From NCBI RefSeq assembly GCF_012927045.1, contig NZ_JABBFW010000025.1:1-64000 (forward strand): a DNA stretch of 64,000 nt. The letters run 5' to 3'. The stretch's first letter is position 1; every line of letters begins with the position of its first letter. Below, in pieces: positions 16,332 to 26,386 of the stretch. This DNA comes from Azohydromonas caseinilytica (GTDB lineage Bacteria; Pseudomonadota; Gammaproteobacteria; Burkholderiales; Burkholderiaceae_C). Below the pieces are notes generated by a model. It made no database searches. It was not told the origin of the DNA and saw nothing but the letters and a program-made list of their open reading frames with translations. A program made the position numbers and the translations under genes.

Positions 16332-19300
16332 CTACATGCTGCGGCGGTACTGCCCGCCGACTTCGAACAGCGCACTGGTGATCTGCCCCAGCGAGCACAC
16401 GCGCACCGCGTCCATCAGCACGTCGAACACGTTGCCGCCATCGATGACGGCCTGCTGCAGCCGCTGCAGCATGGCCGGCGCCTCGTCGGCATGGCGCGCA
16501 TGGAAGTCGGCCAGGCGGTTGAGCTGCGACTGCTTTTCGTCCTCGGTGGAGCGCGCCAGCTCGATGTGCTCCGGCACCGGGTCGCCATGCGGATTGCGGA
16601 AGGTGTTGACGCCGATGATCGGGTACTCGCCGGTGTGCTTGAGCATCTCGTAATGCATGCTCTCTTCCTGGATCTTGCTGCGCTGGTAGCCCGTTTCCAT
16701 CGCACCCAGCACGCCGCCGCGCTCGGCGATGCGCTCGAACTCGGCCAGCACCGCCTCCTCCACCAGCTCGGTCAGCTCGTCGATGACGAAGGCGCCCTGG
16801 TTGGGGTTCTCGCACTTCGCCAGGCCCCACTCGCGGTTGATGATCAGCTGGATCGCCATGGCGCGGCGCACGCTCTCTTCCGTGGGCGTGGTGATGGCCT
16901 CGTCGTAGGCGTTGGTGTGCAGCGAGTTGCAGTTGTCGTAGATCGCGATCAGCGCCTGCAGCGTGGTGCGAATGTCGTTGAAGGCGATCTCCTGCGCGTG
17001 CAGGCTGCGGCCGCTGGTCTGGATGTGGTACTTGAGCTTCTGGCTGCGCTCGTTGGCGCCGTACTTCTCCTTCATCGCCACGGCCCAGATGCGGCGCGCC
17101 ACGCGGCCCAGCACCGTGTACTCGGCGTCCATGCCGTTGCTGAAGAAAAAGCTCAGGTTCGGCGCGAAGTCATCGATGTGCATGCCGCGCGCCAGGTAGG
17201 CCTCCACCAGCGTGAAGCCGTTGGACAGCGTGAAGGCCAGCTGGCTGATCGGGTTCGCGCCGGCCTCGGCGATGTGGTAGCCGGAGATCGACACCGAGTA
17301 GAAATTGCGCACCCCGTGGTGCACGAACCACTCGGCGATGTCGCCCATCACCTTCAGGCTGAACTCGGTCGAGAAGATGCAGGTGTTCTGGCCCTGGTCC
17401 TCCTTGAGGATGTCGGCCTGCACCGTGCCGCGCACGTTCTGCAGCACCCAGGCGCGGATCTTCTCGGCCTCGTCGGCGGTGGGCTCGCGGCCGTTGTCGG
17501 CCTTGAATTTCTCGATCTGCTGGTCGATGGCCGTGTTCATGAACATGGCCAGGATCGTCGGCGCCGGGCCGTTGATCGTCATGGACACCGAGGTGCTCGG
17601 GTCGCACAGGTTGAACCCGTCGTAGAGCACCTTGAGGTCGTCGAGCGTGGCGATGCTCACGCCCGAGTTGCCGACCTTGCCGTAGATGTCCGGGCGCGGG
17701 TCGGGGTCGGCGCCGTAGAGGGTGACGGAGTCGAAGGCGGTGGACAGGCGCTTGGCCGGCATGCCCTCGCTCACCAGCTTGAAGCGGCGGTTGGTGCGGA
17801 AGGCGTCGCCCTCGCCGGCGAACATGCGCGTCGGGTCCTCGCCCTCGCGCTTGAAGGCGAAGGTGCCGGCGGTGTACGGGAAGCTGCCCGGCACGTTCTC
17901 CAGCAGCAGCCACTTCAGGATCTCGCCATGGTCCTCGTACTGCGGCAGCGCCACCTTGCGCACCTTGTTGCCCGACAGCGTGGTGTGGGTCAGGCCGGTG
18001 CGGATCTCCTTGTCGCGGATCTTGACCACGTACTCGTCGCCGGCGTAGGCCTTCACCATGTCGGGCCACTGCTGCAGCAGCTTCTTGGCGCCCGGCTCCA
18101 GCCGCGCCTCGCGCTCCTGCGCCAGCTTCAGCACGGTGTTGCGGGCGCCGTCGCGCGTGGCGTCGTCCTCCAGCAGCATGCGCGCGCTCTCGTTGAGCTG
18201 CTGCACCTCGCGCGCCAGCCGCGCCAGGGCGCGGGCGCGGGCCTTGTAGCCGCGAACGCTGCCGGCAATGTCGGCCAGGTAGCGCACGCGCGCCGGCGGC
18301 ACGATGGCCGAGCCCTGCGTGCTGTGGCGCGTGTCCACCGGCGGCAGCCGGCCGTCCTGCAGCGGCAGGCCCAGCTCGCCCAGGCGGCCCTTGAGCGCCT
18401 GGTACAGCGCCGTGACGCCGTCGTCGTTGAAGCGGCTGGCCATGGTGCCGAACACCGGCATCTGTTCCGGGCGCAGGGTGAAGGCCTCGCGGTTGCGTTG
18501 CACCTGCTTGGCCACGTCGCGCAGCGCGTCGAGCGCGCCCTTGCGGTCGAACTTGTTGATGGCCACGAACTCGGCGAAGTCGAGCATGTCGATCTTCTCG
18601 AGCTGGCTGGCGGCACCGAACTCGGGCGTCATCACGTACATCGGCACGTCCACCAGCGGCGCGATGGCGGCGTCGCCCTGGCCGATGCCCGAGGTCTCGA
18701 CGACCACGAGGTCGAAGCCGGCGCACTTGCAGGCGGCGATCACGTCCGGCAGCGCCGGGCTGATCTCGCTGCCCGCGGCGCGGGTGGCCAGGCTGCGCAT
18801 GTAGACGCGCGGCCCCTGCTGCCACGGGCCGATGGCGTTCATGCGGATGCGGTCGCCCAGCAGCGCGCCGCCGCTCTTGCGCCGCGACGGATCGATGGAG
18901 ATGACGGCGATGCGCAGCCGGTCGTCCTGGTCCAGGCGCAGGCGGCGGATCAGCTCGTCGGTGAGGCTGCTCTTGCCCGCGCCGCCGGTGCCGGTGATGC
19001 CCAGCACGGGCACGCGCACCCGGGCCGCGCCCTCGTGCAGCGCCTTCACCAGCGCCGGGTCGGCGGCGCCGTTCTCCAGCGCCGTGATCAGCTGCGCCAG
19101 CGCGCGCCAGGCGGCGTCGCCATGGCCCTGCAGCGCGGCCACGTCCTTGGGCGCGGCGGCCGAGAGGTCGCGGTCGCAGCGCACCAGCATCTCGCCGATC
19201 ATCCCCTGCAGGCCCATGCGCTGGCCGTCCTCGGGGCTGTAGATGCGCGCCACGCCGGCGGCCTGCAGCTCGCGGATCTCGGCCGGCACGATCACGCCGC

Positions 19301-19625
19301 CGCCGCCGCCGAAGACCTGGACCTGCTCGCCGCCGCGCGCGCGCAGCAGCTCCACCATGTACTTGAAGAACTCGACGTGGCCGCCCTGGTAGGAACTCAC
19401 GGCGATGCCGTGCGCGTCCTCCTGCAGCGCCGCGGTGACCACCTCGTCCACCGAGCGGTTGTGGCCCAGGTGGATCACCTCCGCGCCCATGCCCATGAGG
19501 ATGCGCCGCATGATGTTGATGGCGGCGTCATGCCCGTCGAAGAGCGCGGCGGCGGTGACGAAGCGCAGCCGGTGCGTCGGGCGGTACTCGGCGAGCGACT
19601 TGAATTCGGCGGACAGGTCGGTCAT
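16332..19625 (-). CDS. icmF: Fused isobutyryl-CoA mutase (B12-binding, G-protein and mutase domains)
   Basis: IcmF interconverts isobutyryl-CoA and n-butyryl-CoA with adenosylcobalamin. Some family members also act on isovaleryl/pivalyl-CoA. The 1097-residue protein carries all parts in one chain. The N-terminal B12-binding domain (about residues 15-150) has [12 protein letters not shown] and the ligand His at about residue 31. The central G-protein chaperone domain (about 200-420) has the P-loop GTGGAGKSS near residue 212 and NKFD. The C-terminal mutase barrel (about 540-1090) has [22 protein letters not shown] lies 9 nt before ATG 19625. The downstream gene is hbd and the divergent gene an AraC regulator, suggesting regulated growth on branched acyl-CoA precursors. 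Confidence 0.96.
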   Translation of the reverse strand: MTDLSAEFKSLAEYRPTHRLRFVTAAALFDGHDAAINIMRRILMGMGAEVIHLGHNRSVDEVVTAALQEDAHGIAVSSYQGGHVEFFKYMVELLRARGGEQVQVFGGGGGVIVPAEIRELQAAGVARIYSPEDGQRMGLQGMIGEMLVRCDRDLSAAAPKDVAALQGHGDAAWRALAQLITALENGAADPALVKALHEGAARVRVPVLGITGTGGAGKSSLTDELIRRLRLDQDDRLRIAVISIDPSRRKSGGALLGDRIRMNAIGPWQQGPRVYMRSLATRAAGSEISPALPDVIAACKCAGFDLVVVETSGIGQGDAAIAPLVDVPMYVMTPEFGAASQLEKIDMLDFAEFVAINKFDRKGALDALRDVAKQVQRNREAFTLRPEQMPVFGTMASRFNDDGVTALYQALKGRLGELGLPLQDGRLPPVDTRHSTQGSAIVPPARVRYLADIAGSVRGYKARARALARLAREVQQLNESARMLLEDDATRDGARNTVLKLAQEREARLEPGAKKLLQQWPDMVKAYAGDEYVVKIRDKEIRTGLTHTTLSGNKVRKVALPQYEDHGEILKWLLLENVPGSFPYTAGTFAFKREGEDPTRMFAGEGDAFRTNRRFKLVSEGMPAKRLSTAFDSVTLYGADPDPRPDIYGKVGNSGVSIATLDDLKVLYDGFNLCDPSTSVSMTINGPAPTILAMFMNTAIDQQIEKFKADNGREPTADEAEKIRAWVLQNVRGTVQADILKEDQGQNTCIFSTEFSLKVMGDIAEWFVHHGVRNFYSVSISGYHIAEAGANPISQLAFTLSNGFTLVEAYLARGMHIDDFAPNLSFFFSNGMDAEYTVLGRVARRIWAVAMKEKYGANERSQKLKYHIQTSGRSLHAQEIAFNDIRTTLQALIAIYDNCNSLHTNAYDEAITTPTEESVRRAMAIQLIINREWGLAKCENPNQGAFVIDELTELVEEAVLAEFERIAERGGVLGAMETGYQRSKIQEESMHYEMLKHTGEYPIIGVNTFRNPHGDPVPEHIELARSTEDEKQSQLNRLADFHARHADEAPAMLQRLQQAVIDGGNVFDVLMDAVRVCSLGQITSALFEVGGQYRRSM

Positions 19626-19798
19626 GGCGCGTCTCCAGGTAAAGCTGTTCTGCCCGCGACGATAGTCCGGCCGGCGCGATTTTTCGATGGTCGCGGACCT
19701 CAACCGCGCTGGCGTTTTTTGCCACCTCCGGCCACTACAATCCCGACCGGCCCGTCGGCGATAGTGTCATTTTCCATGGCGGCGGCGCCGAACCAGCC

Positions 19799-20857
19799 AT
19801 GAGCGCGCCTGTCGTACCCCTGGAAGAAAAGGACACCGTTTCAGTCGCCTTTGTGCTGGCCGCCGTGGCGCGGCTCAACGAGGCGCAACGCGGGCGCGCC
19901 CTGGCGGCGGCGGGCATCCCGGCCGAGCTGCTGCGCGCGCCGCAGTCGCGCGTGACGGCCGACGCCTTCGCCGCGCTGTGGCTGGCGGTGGCGCGCGAGC
20001 TGGACGACGAGTTCTTCGGCCTGGACCGCCGCCGCATGAAGGCCGGCAGTTTCAACATGCTGTGCCGCTCGCTGCTGCCGGCAGGCGACCTGGGGCAGGC
20101 GCTGCGGCGGGTGCTGCGCGGCTTCAACTGCCTGCTCGATGACGTGACGGGCGCGCTGGCGCTGCGCGACGACGCGGCTGTGGTGACGGTGGCGCTGCGC
20201 ATCGAGGACGCCGAGGCGCGGCGCTTCGCGGTGGAAACCTTCCTGGTGCTGGTGCATGGCCTGATGTGCTGGCTGGCCGGGCGGCGCATCCCGCTGCGCT
20301 GGGCGCATTTCGCCTACCCGCGACCGGCGCATGCGCGCGAGTACGCGCTGATGTACTCGCCGCAACTGGTATTCGATGCCGAATGCACCGCCATCGCCTT
20401 CGACGCCGCGCTGCTGGCGCTGCCGGTGGCGCAGGACGAGCGCAGCCTGAAAACCTTCCTGGCCGCGGCGCCGCGCTCGGTGTTCCTGAAATACCGCAAC
20501 GAGGAAGGTGTGGCCGCGCGCGTGCGCCGGCGCCTGAAACCTTGCGTGGAGGCCGGCGCGGACTGGCCGCGGCTGGAGGAAGTCGCGGCCGAGATGCACC
20601 TGAGCACCAACACCCTGCGCCGCCGCCTGGCGGCCGAGGGCGCGAGCTACCAGGGCCTGAAGGACGCGCTGCGCCGCGACGCCGCCATCCACCTGCTCAC
20701 CGGCAGCCGCCTGAGCGTGGAAGCCATCGGCGCGCGCCTGGGCTACGAGGACGCCAGCGCCTTTCACCGGGCGTTTCGCAAATGGTTAGGAATGCAACCA
20801 GGCGAGTACCGCGCCCGGGCGCATGGGCCTCGGCCGTCCCCGGCGGAGGCCGGCTGA
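19799..20857 (+). CDS. AraC family transcriptional regulator
   Basis: The 352-residue protein has an N-terminal sensor part of the arabinose-binding-like type (residues 15-210; SFNMLCRSLLPAGDLGQAL, DDVTGALALRDD) and a C-terminal AraC DNA-binding domain (residues 255-345; VAAEMHLSTNTLRRRLAAEG as the first helix-turn-helix, RLGYEDASAFHRAFRKWLG as the second). It is divergent from icmF with 173 bp between start codons and likely controls icmF-hbd. That shared region holds two CGATAGT sequences and a loose CACTA/TAGTG inverted repeat that might be binding sites. The ATG at 19799 has no strong ribosome binding site. Confidence 0.92.
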   Translation: MSAPVVPLEEKDTVSVAFVLAAVARLNEAQRGRALAAAGIPAELLRAPQSRVTADAFAALWLAVARELDDEFFGLDRRRMKAGSFNMLCRSLLPAGDLGQALRRVLRGFNCLLDDVTGALALRDDAAVVTVALRIEDAEARRFAVETFLVLVHGLMCWLAGRRIPLRWAHFAYPRPAHAREYALMYSPQLVFDAECTAIAFDAALLALPVAQDERSLKTFLAAAPRSVFLKYRNEEGVAARVRRRLKPCVEAGADWPRLEEVAAEMHLSTNTLRRRLAAEGASYQGLKDALRRDAAIHLLTGSRLSVEAIGARLGYEDASAFHRAFRKWLGMQPGEYRARAHGPRPSPAEAG

Positions 20858-21244
20858 ACAAGCGGGCACAGCAATTACGTTGCCGCCGCATCGTCCTTGT
20901 CCCGCGGGTTGAAGATCGCCGCGCTTTCAAGTGAACACATGCGGCAGGGCTTCCCGGCCCTGCTTGCCCACCGTTGCCAGAGCCGGCGGACCTTCAACGC
21001 CGGTCTGCGGCCCGCTCATGCGGCCGACGCACGACGGTGTGGCCTGACAAGAAGCAGATGCAGCCGGCGCAAGGCCGGGCACGGGCAAGGTTCATCGCGT
21101 TGGGAAGGACGGCATCCGGTACGGCGCCGAATGCCACTCACGGGTCACGCCGGAACGACGCTCTCTCCAGACGCCGCCACCGTCAGCGCGCGGGCGAAGG
21201 CGTGCGCGTGTCGTTCCGCATCGCGCGGACGAAGGAGTGGACAC
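20858..21244. other. Intergenic region, 387 bp, upstream of coiled-coil cassette
   Basis: No gene is supported, although one frame stays open into the next gene with shadow-type composition. The region should contain the promoter of the four-gene cassette. No clear sigma-70 boxes, hairpin or operator stand out. A strong AAGGAG site ends it, just before 21245. Confidence 0.4.
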
Positions 21245-21475
21245 ATGACCGTGACGTTCGAACGGGTCACCCCCGGCATCGCGCTCAGCGGCGACGAGGC
21301 CGATCGGCTCAAGGGCGAGATCGGCTCGCAGGTGGAGGCCATGGGCCTGGATGCGGGCAGCATGGCCCGCATCCAGGACTTCAGGGACGACCGGCGCAAC
21401 CGACGCGCCGTCAGCTACCGGGTGCTCAGTGTCGAGGGCCGCGACGTCGGCGTCGAACTGGTCAGCATGACTTGA
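21245..21475 (+). CDS. Small hypothetical protein, first gene of coiled-coil cassette
   Basis: The 76-residue acidic protein is not recognised. It has no signal peptide or membrane helix. A helical N-terminal half (GDEADRLKGEIGSQVEAMGLD) precedes a beta-rich end (RAVSYRVLSVEGRDVGVELVSM). A strong AAGGAG site lies 8 nt before ATG 21245, which decides this start over the longer open frame. It is the first of four genes in the same direction with short spacers of 75, 34 and 52 bp. A cytoplasmic accessory or chaperone role for the larger products is possible but only inferred from position. Confidence 0.65.
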   Translation: MTVTFERVTPGIALSGDEADRLKGEIGSQVEAMGLDAGSMARIQDFRDDRRNRRAVSYRVLSVEGRDVGVELVSMT

Positions 21476-21550
21476 ACACGAGCGCCGGCCGGCCCGCCGC
21501 CACGGGCGCGCGTGCGGCGCCCCGGCCAGCGCACGCTTGGAGGAACGAGC

Positions 21551-21913
21551 ATGTCCCATCAACAAGTGAACGAGAACGCCGTGGCCGCCGCCTTGCAGGG
21601 CAACCTGGGCGTGCCCGGCGCTCACCCGATCCTGGAGACGCGCACCGCGCCGCTCCCCTACGCCTACGTCGGCCACGCCGTGCTGCTGGGCCCGCGCGAC
21701 AACCATGCCGCTGACGACGCGGCCACGGTCTACGAGCACCCGAACTGCAGCACCGGCAGCTTCACGATCGAGCTGCGCAAGACGGGCATGACCGGCACCG
21801 ACAGGAAATGGGTGGTGGACATCCAGCCCGGCCCGGGCAGTTTCGAGCTCAAGCAGGAGATCGAGCGCTGCATCCACGCCGCCGTGGCCGGGAACTGGGA
21901 AGTGCGCTTCTGA
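21551..21913 (+). CDS. Hypothetical protein, second gene of coiled-coil cassette
   Basis: The 120-residue product has no signal peptide, no membrane segment and no family I recognise. It contains an aromatic/proline segment (APLPYAYVGHAVLLGPRD), a beta-type stretch with one Cys (NCSTGSFTIELRKTG) and an amphipathic C-terminal helix (ELKQEIERCIHAAVAGNW). GGAGG stands 9 nt before ATG 21551, which supports this start rather than the in-frame codon at 21512. It lies between the small first gene and the secreted coiled-coil gene and is presumably co-transcribed. Confidence 0.65.
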   Translation: MSHQQVNENAVAAALQGNLGVPGAHPILETRTAPLPYAYVGHAVLLGPRDNHAADDAATVYEHPNCSTGSFTIELRKTGMTGTDRKWVVDIQPGPGSFELKQEIERCIHAAVAGNWEVRF

Positions 21914-21947
21914 GCAGGGTTTCAGGCGAACAGCGAGGAGTAATTCC

Positions 21948-22883
21948 ATGCCGCGCGTCAAATCGTTGCTGTCCCTTCTGACCCTCATCACCCCGCTGTT
22001 GACCGGGACGGTGCTGTTCCCGGTGGAATCGATGGCGCAGGACGAGGCGCTGAGCCCGGCGGTGATTTCACAATACTCGGCCAAGCTGGCCGACGCCCGC
22101 AAATTGCAGGCCGATATCAAGAGCCGTGTGGCCTGCCTGGATGCACGCGATGCGGAATTGAGCGCGCGGCGCGACAAATTCGAAGTCGCCCTGGGTGATC
22201 TTCGCCGGCGCGAGGAGCCGCTCATCGCGGAATTGAACCGGCAGCAGGAGCAGCAGGCTCAATTCAGGACCCTCTACGACACGGAGCGGGAAAACTACGA
22301 CCGTCAATATAACGAGCTGGTTCATTACCAGCGGCAAAAGTATGCCCAGGAAGAGGAAGTGCGCCGCTGCAAGCGCGATCTGAGCTCGGGCGGCGTGTTC
22401 GACTGGTTGACCGACACGAGTTGCGACCTCGCGAACTCGATCGCGCACCTCGTGGGGGCCATTCAATCGGTCGAGGGCAGGATCGATGCCGCGGAAAAGC
22501 GGCTTCGAGCGGCGCAGGAAGGCGTCAGGAGCGCGGAACAGAAACTGGATGAGAGCCGGAATGCGCTCATCGCCACCCAGGAGCAATCGGTGCAGGTGCG
22601 GGACTCGATCCGTGACACGGAAAATGAAATCTTCCAACTGAAAAGCACGCTCTCCGAGCTCCGCAACGAACTCCAGGTCCACAACGAGCTGTTCGACGAT
22701 TTCGCGAATGCGCTGGCGCAGGCGCAATCCGTGGACACGGCGGACGCCCGCGCCAGGACCGCGCGGAAAATCGCCCGCATCTCGACCCTGATTGACGAGG
22801 CCGTTGGCCAATCCCAGGCCACCATCAACCGCGCCAATTCCATCCTGCCCGCAAATTGGGGGCAGAGCTGCGCAGCGCAGTGA
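21948..22883 (+). CDS. Exported coiled-coil protein, third gene of cassette
   Basis: The 311-residue protein has a signal peptide (hydrophobic residues 6-25, cleavage likely after SMA at residue 30), so it is periplasmic or secreted. Most of the mature chain is long coiled coil: residues 40-145 and 170-285 are heptad-rich (LRRREEPLIAELNRQQEQQ, DSIRDTENEIFQLKSTLSE). Between them is a short Cys-containing break (GGVFDWLTDTSCDLANSI). The four cysteines may pair. GAGGAG lies 8 nt upstream of the ATG. No domain name fits. It is followed 52 bp later by a second, larger coiled-coil gene, and the two products may work together. Confidence 0.8.
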   Translation: MPRVKSLLSLLTLITPLLTGTVLFPVESMAQDEALSPAVISQYSAKLADARKLQADIKSRVACLDARDAELSARRDKFEVALGDLRRREEPLIAELNRQQEQQAQFRTLYDTERENYDRQYNELVHYQRQKYAQEEEVRRCKRDLSSGGVFDWLTDTSCDLANSIAHLVGAIQSVEGRIDAAEKRLRAAQEGVRSAEQKLDESRNALIATQEQSVQVRDSIRDTENEIFQLKSTLSELRNELQVHNELFDDFANALAQAQSVDTADARARTARKIARISTLIDEAVGQSQATINRANSILPANWGQSCAAQ

Positions 22884-22935
22884 ATGGCCATTTTCGTCAC
22901 ACCAATGGGCAAGTCCCCAACCAAGGAGAGACGCC

Positions 22936-24924
22936 ATGGCTGAAGCGGTGAAATTCGAAAGTCGTGAGCAGAAGCTCAACCAGCAGATCGAAACCGAGGT
23001 GGCGACCATCCGCAGCAGCGGCGGCACCAAGCTGCCCGGCATCGATGCGCCCATCGTGCGCCACTTCGTTCAGAAAATCGAAGGCACCTACGACGTCGAG
23101 CGGGCCAAAACAGATACCGACAACGCCATCGACCTGCTTTATATCGCCTACAACACCACGCCGCAGGAAGAGGGCAGCATCCGCGTGCAGATCAGCGCGA
23201 TCATGGACAAGCTGATCAAATCCCAGCAGAGCAGCGAACTCACCATGAAGACGGCGATTCGCACCGCCAAGAACATTCTCGACACGCTGGACAGAATTTA
23301 TCCCGACTGGCTTGACGTCAAGGAAGCCAACGATCCCAAGGAAATCAAGGATTTCGTCAGCAAGGACCTGATCGACCTGGCCAAGGAAATCAAGGAAGAG
23401 GCGCTGAGCGTCAGGAATGACCTTCAGGAAATTGCCAACACCTACGATGCGATCATCAAGGACACGGCCGCTGCCACCAAGGACAGCGAGCAGGCCCTGA
23501 GTGCGCGGCTGAAGCAGAAGGCGGCAGTCGAAAATGAAATCAACGAGGCGAACGCCAAGCGCGAGCAGCTCGAATCCCTCGTCAAGGATTTACAGGAGGA
23601 AGTCGCCAAGTTCGAGAAAATGGCGCGTGATTTCGAAGCCCGGGCCGAAACCGCCGAAAGCCGGGCCTTCGTGATGTCGATCATCCGGGCCGGGGCGCAA
23701 ATGATATCGGGCGCCATCCCGTCGATTGCGATGGCCGCCGGTGGCGCCGCCTCTTTTCTCGCGGCCTCCACGCTCGGCACGCTCAGCGGGACGTCCGGCG
23801 AGAAAAAGGAAGGCGGCGGCAAGGACGGTGGCGGGAAGGACGGCGACAGCACGGCCCAGGTGATCCAGACCAAGAAGCAGATTTCCGACAGGCAGGCCGA
23901 TCTGAAAGCCGCCGAGACAAAGCGGGAGGAATTGAAAACGAAGATCAAGGGCCTGGAGGCGGAGAAAACCAAGTTGCTGGCTGCCAAGGACGAGGGCCAG
24001 GGCAAGAGCGACTCGGGCGCGAAGGCCGAAGGGGCCAAGCCCGAAGCAGCGAAGGCCGAGGATGCAAAGCCGGAACCCGCCGGCGGCGCCGGCAAGCCGC
24101 CGGCGGAGGCTTCGACGCCCAAGAAGGATGCCGTGTCCGGCAAGTCCGCCGAAGTGGCGGCGCTGGACCAGCGCATCGCGGACGCCAAGGCCGACCTGAA
24201 GACCGAGGAGGACAAATGCTCGGATATAGGCGCGGCCCTGGCCGGCCTGCAGGCCTCGCTCAAGGCGCTGGACCAGAATCTCGGCAAATTGAGCGACGAG
24301 CAGCAGCAGCAGGCAGGCAGCCTTCGCAAAATGCAGATGGAAATGCTGGACAAGGTCGAAGCCTACGAAAGGGAAAAGCGTGGCCAGGCGGCGGAGCTGG
24401 TCAAGATCAATGCACTGCTCAAAGGCAAGCGCACCGAGGAGGAAACCATCCAGCTGGCCATCAAGTCGCTCAACCTGAGCCTGAGCGCACTGAAGAGAAC
24501 CAAGGAAATCGTCGAGGAAATCGCGTTCTTCTTCAAATCCTTCGCCGATTTCATGGACCTCGTGGCCAACGAGGCAACGCTGCAGCTCAAGACTTTCGAA
24601 AGCGCGGCCGCGACCGAGACCCTGCGCAAGAACCGCCTGGCACAACTCGTCGAATCGACCGACGCCTTCTTCATCAAGCAGGCCGGTGAATGGCATGCCG
24701 TGACCATCGTCTCGGACAAGTTCACGCGGAATTTCGCCAACGGCTGGTCGAAGCTCAACAAGCTGAGCGGAACCTATATCAAGGGCGATGAGCTCGCGGC
24801 CTATTTGGCCACGGCATCGGCGAAGTTGACGGCGATCGTGGACGAGCGCCAGGCCGCGGCCGACCGCAAGATCGCTGACCTGGACGGCTACCGCGAACAG
24901 CTCCGCGCCAGCGTGGCGGCATGA
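22936..24924 (+). CDS. Large coiled-coil protein with central hydrophobic hairpin, fourth gene of cassette
   Basis: The 662-residue protein has no signal peptide. Residues 90-240 are helical and coiled-coil (LSARLKQKAAVENEINEAN, AKREQLESLVKDLQEEV). Residues 244-284 are a glycine/alanine-rich hydrophobic stretch (SIIRAGAQMISGAIPSIAMA and a second half). Residues 290-395 form a Gly/Lys/Ala/Pro linker with KAEGAKPEAAKAEDAKPE. Residues 400-650 are again helical, with an amphipathic IAFFFKSFADFMDLV. Helix, hydrophobic hairpin, helix is the layout of alpha-helical pore-forming toxins, but no sequence motif proves this. ATG 22936 is chosen for its AAGGAG site. The alternative is a structural or membrane-remodelling scaffold. 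Confidence 0.8.
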   Translation: MAEAVKFESREQKLNQQIETEVATIRSSGGTKLPGIDAPIVRHFVQKIEGTYDVERAKTDTDNAIDLLYIAYNTTPQEEGSIRVQISAIMDKLIKSQQSSELTMKTAIRTAKNILDTLDRIYPDWLDVKEANDPKEIKDFVSKDLIDLAKEIKEEALSVRNDLQEIANTYDAIIKDTAAATKDSEQALSARLKQKAAVENEINEANAKREQLESLVKDLQEEVAKFEKMARDFEARAETAESRAFVMSIIRAGAQMISGAIPSIAMAAGGAASFLAASTLGTLSGTSGEKKEGGGKDGGGKDGDSTAQVIQTKKQISDRQADLKAAETKREELKTKIKGLEAEKTKLLAAKDEGQGKSDSGAKAEGAKPEAAKAEDAKPEPAGGAGKPPAEASTPKKDAVSGKSAEVAALDQRIADAKADLKTEEDKCSDIGAALAGLQASLKALDQNLGKLSDEQQQQAGSLRKMQMEMLDKVEAYEREKRGQAAELVKINALLKGKRTEEETIQLAIKSLNLSLSALKRTKEIVEEIAFFFKSFADFMDLVANEATLQLKTFESAAATETLRKNRLAQLVESTDAFFIKQAGEWHAVTIVSDKFTRNFANGWSKLNKLSGTYIKGDELAAYLATASAKLTAIVDERQAAADRKIADLDGYREQLRASVAA

Positions 24925-25148
24925 CGGCGCAAGCCCTCGCAACGGCGCGCGCGTGACGCCCCAGGGTGCCGGTTCGGCCGGGTCTGCCGGCCTCCGGCAC
25001 GCCGGCCGAATCCTGGGTCAGGCTGGCCTGGAATCCCGCGGCGCCGATTCACCCCTGCGCCCGTCTCCCGGGGGTTCTCCCCTATACACTCCCGCCTCTT
25101 TTTGGGACAGCGCTATCCAACAGGACAGCGTCCAGCAGGACTTTGGTG

Positions 25149-26132
25149 ATGCAACTCGGGATGGTGGGACTGGGCCGCATGGGCGGCAACCTCGTGCGGC
25201 GGCTGATGCGCGCCGGGCACGAGTGCGTGGTGTTCGACGCCGACGCCGGCGTGGTGGACAAGCTGGCCGGCGAAGGCGCCGTGCCGGCCGCGGACCTGGA
25301 CGCGCTGGTGGCGCGGCTGCAGGCGCCGCGCGCGGTGTGGGTGATGCTGCCGCACGGCCGGATCACCGAGGAGACGATCGACGCCCTGGCGCAGCGGCTG
25401 TCGCCGGGCGACGTGGTCATCGACGGCGGCAACACGCATTTCCATGACGACGTGCGCCGCGCCGCCGCGCTGCGCGAGCAGGGCCTGGAGTACCTGGACA
25501 TCGGCACCAGCGGCGGCGTCTGGGGCCTGGAGCGCGGCTACTGCCTGATGATCGGCGGCGAGGCCGCCGTGGTGCAGCGCCTGGCGCCGATCTTCGAGAC
25601 GCTGGCGCCCGGCGTCGGTGACATCGAGCGCACCCCGGCGCGCACCGGCTCGGTGGAGACCCGCAGCGCCGAGCGCGGCTGGCTGCACTGCGGCCCGGCC
25701 GGCGCGGGCCACTTCGTGAAGATGATCCACAACGGCATCGAGTACGGAATGATGCAGGCCATGGCCGAGGGCTTCGACATCATGCGCAGCGCCTCGAAGC
25801 CGCAGGTGCCGGCCGAGCGCCGCTACGAGCTGCCGCTGGCCGACATCGCCGAGCTGTGGCGGCGCGGCAGCGTGGTGTCGAGCTGGCTGCTGGACCTGGC
25901 CGCCGACGCGTTGGCCGAGAACGAGAGCCTGTCCAACTTCTCCGGCGTGGTGCAGGACTCCGGCGAAGGCCGCTGGACGGTGGAAACCGCCATCGAGGAA
26001 GCCGTGCCGGCCGAAGTGCTCACCGCCGCGCTCTACACCCGCTTCCGCTCACGCCAGGACCACACCTACGCCGAGAAGATGCTCTCGGCGCTTCGCTTCA
26101 AATTTGGCGGGCACGTCGAGATCAAGAAGTAA
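25149..26132 (+). CDS. gnd: 6-phosphogluconate dehydrogenase (short, GndA/YqeC type)
   Basis: This enzyme oxidatively decarboxylates 6-phosphogluconate to ribulose 5-phosphate with NAD(P)+. The 327-residue length is that of the short class, not the about 470-residue E. coli Gnd. The N-terminal Rossmann motif is [16 protein letters not shown]. Then come [30 protein letters not shown] with the substrate loop, and [21 protein letters not shown] with the catalytic Lys. I chose ATG 25149 with AGGA about 9 nt upstream; the frame is open further up but without family similarity. It stands alone and converges on the DUF2783 gene. Confidence 0.93.
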   Translation: MQLGMVGLGRMGGNLVRRLMRAGHECVVFDADAGVVDKLAGEGAVPAADLDALVARLQAPRAVWVMLPHGRITEETIDALAQRLSPGDVVIDGGNTHFHDDVRRAAALREQGLEYLDIGTSGGVWGLERGYCLMIGGEAAVVQRLAPIFETLAPGVGDIERTPARTGSVETRSAERGWLHCGPAGAGHFVKMIHNGIEYGMMQAMAEGFDIMRSASKPQVPAERRYELPLADIAELWRRGSVVSSWLLDLAADALAENESLSNFSGVVQDSGEGRWTVETAIEEAVPAEVLTAALYTRFRSRQDHTYAEKMLSALRFKFGGHVEIKK

Positions 26133-26183
26133 GCGGCGGCGCGCGGCACGGCTTCGGCAAAAAAGGCTGTACCGGGCGCGGGC

Positions 26184-26375
26184 TCAAAGGTCGCGCAGCG
26201 CGGCCTCCACTTGCTGCTGGAACGCTTCGGCGTCGCCCAGCGCCTGGGCGTTGAGCAGCGCCAGCTTGACGAGGAACAGCTCGGACTTGTCGCCGGCGGC
26301 GTCGATGGCGGTGGCCAGGCGGTCGTAGACCGTTTCCAGGCCGGCGATGTCCAGGGTGGTGTTGGGGGTGGTCAT
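26184..26375 (-). CDS. DUF2783 family small protein
   Basis: The 63-residue helical protein (ETVYDRLATAIDAAGDKSEL, FLVKLALLNAQALGD) matches what I know of DUF2783. These small proteins nearly always follow an FAD-dependent aromatic monooxygenase gene, as here, with 11 bp between them. ATG 26375 has GGAG upstream; the longer open frame is not used. The biochemical role is not established. A helper or stabilising subunit of the monooxygenase is a fair inference. Confidence 0.85.
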   Translation of the reverse strand: MTTPNTTLDIAGLETVYDRLATAIDAAGDKSELFLVKLALLNAQALGDAEAFQQQVEAALRDL

Positions 26376-26386
26376 GGGTGGTCTCC

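Noticed and set aside
15552-19802. Very long plus-strand open frame (over 1400 codons) opposite icmF
   Set aside because: It is the mirror of the icmF coding strand. High GC with G/C third positions leaves the opposite frame open, and its composition (His, Gln, Val, Arg rich) shows no domain.
26150-26175. Possible terminator between gnd and the DUF2783 gene (six-A run)
   Set aside because: No stable hairpin precedes the T-run on the minus strand, and none fits on the plus strand.
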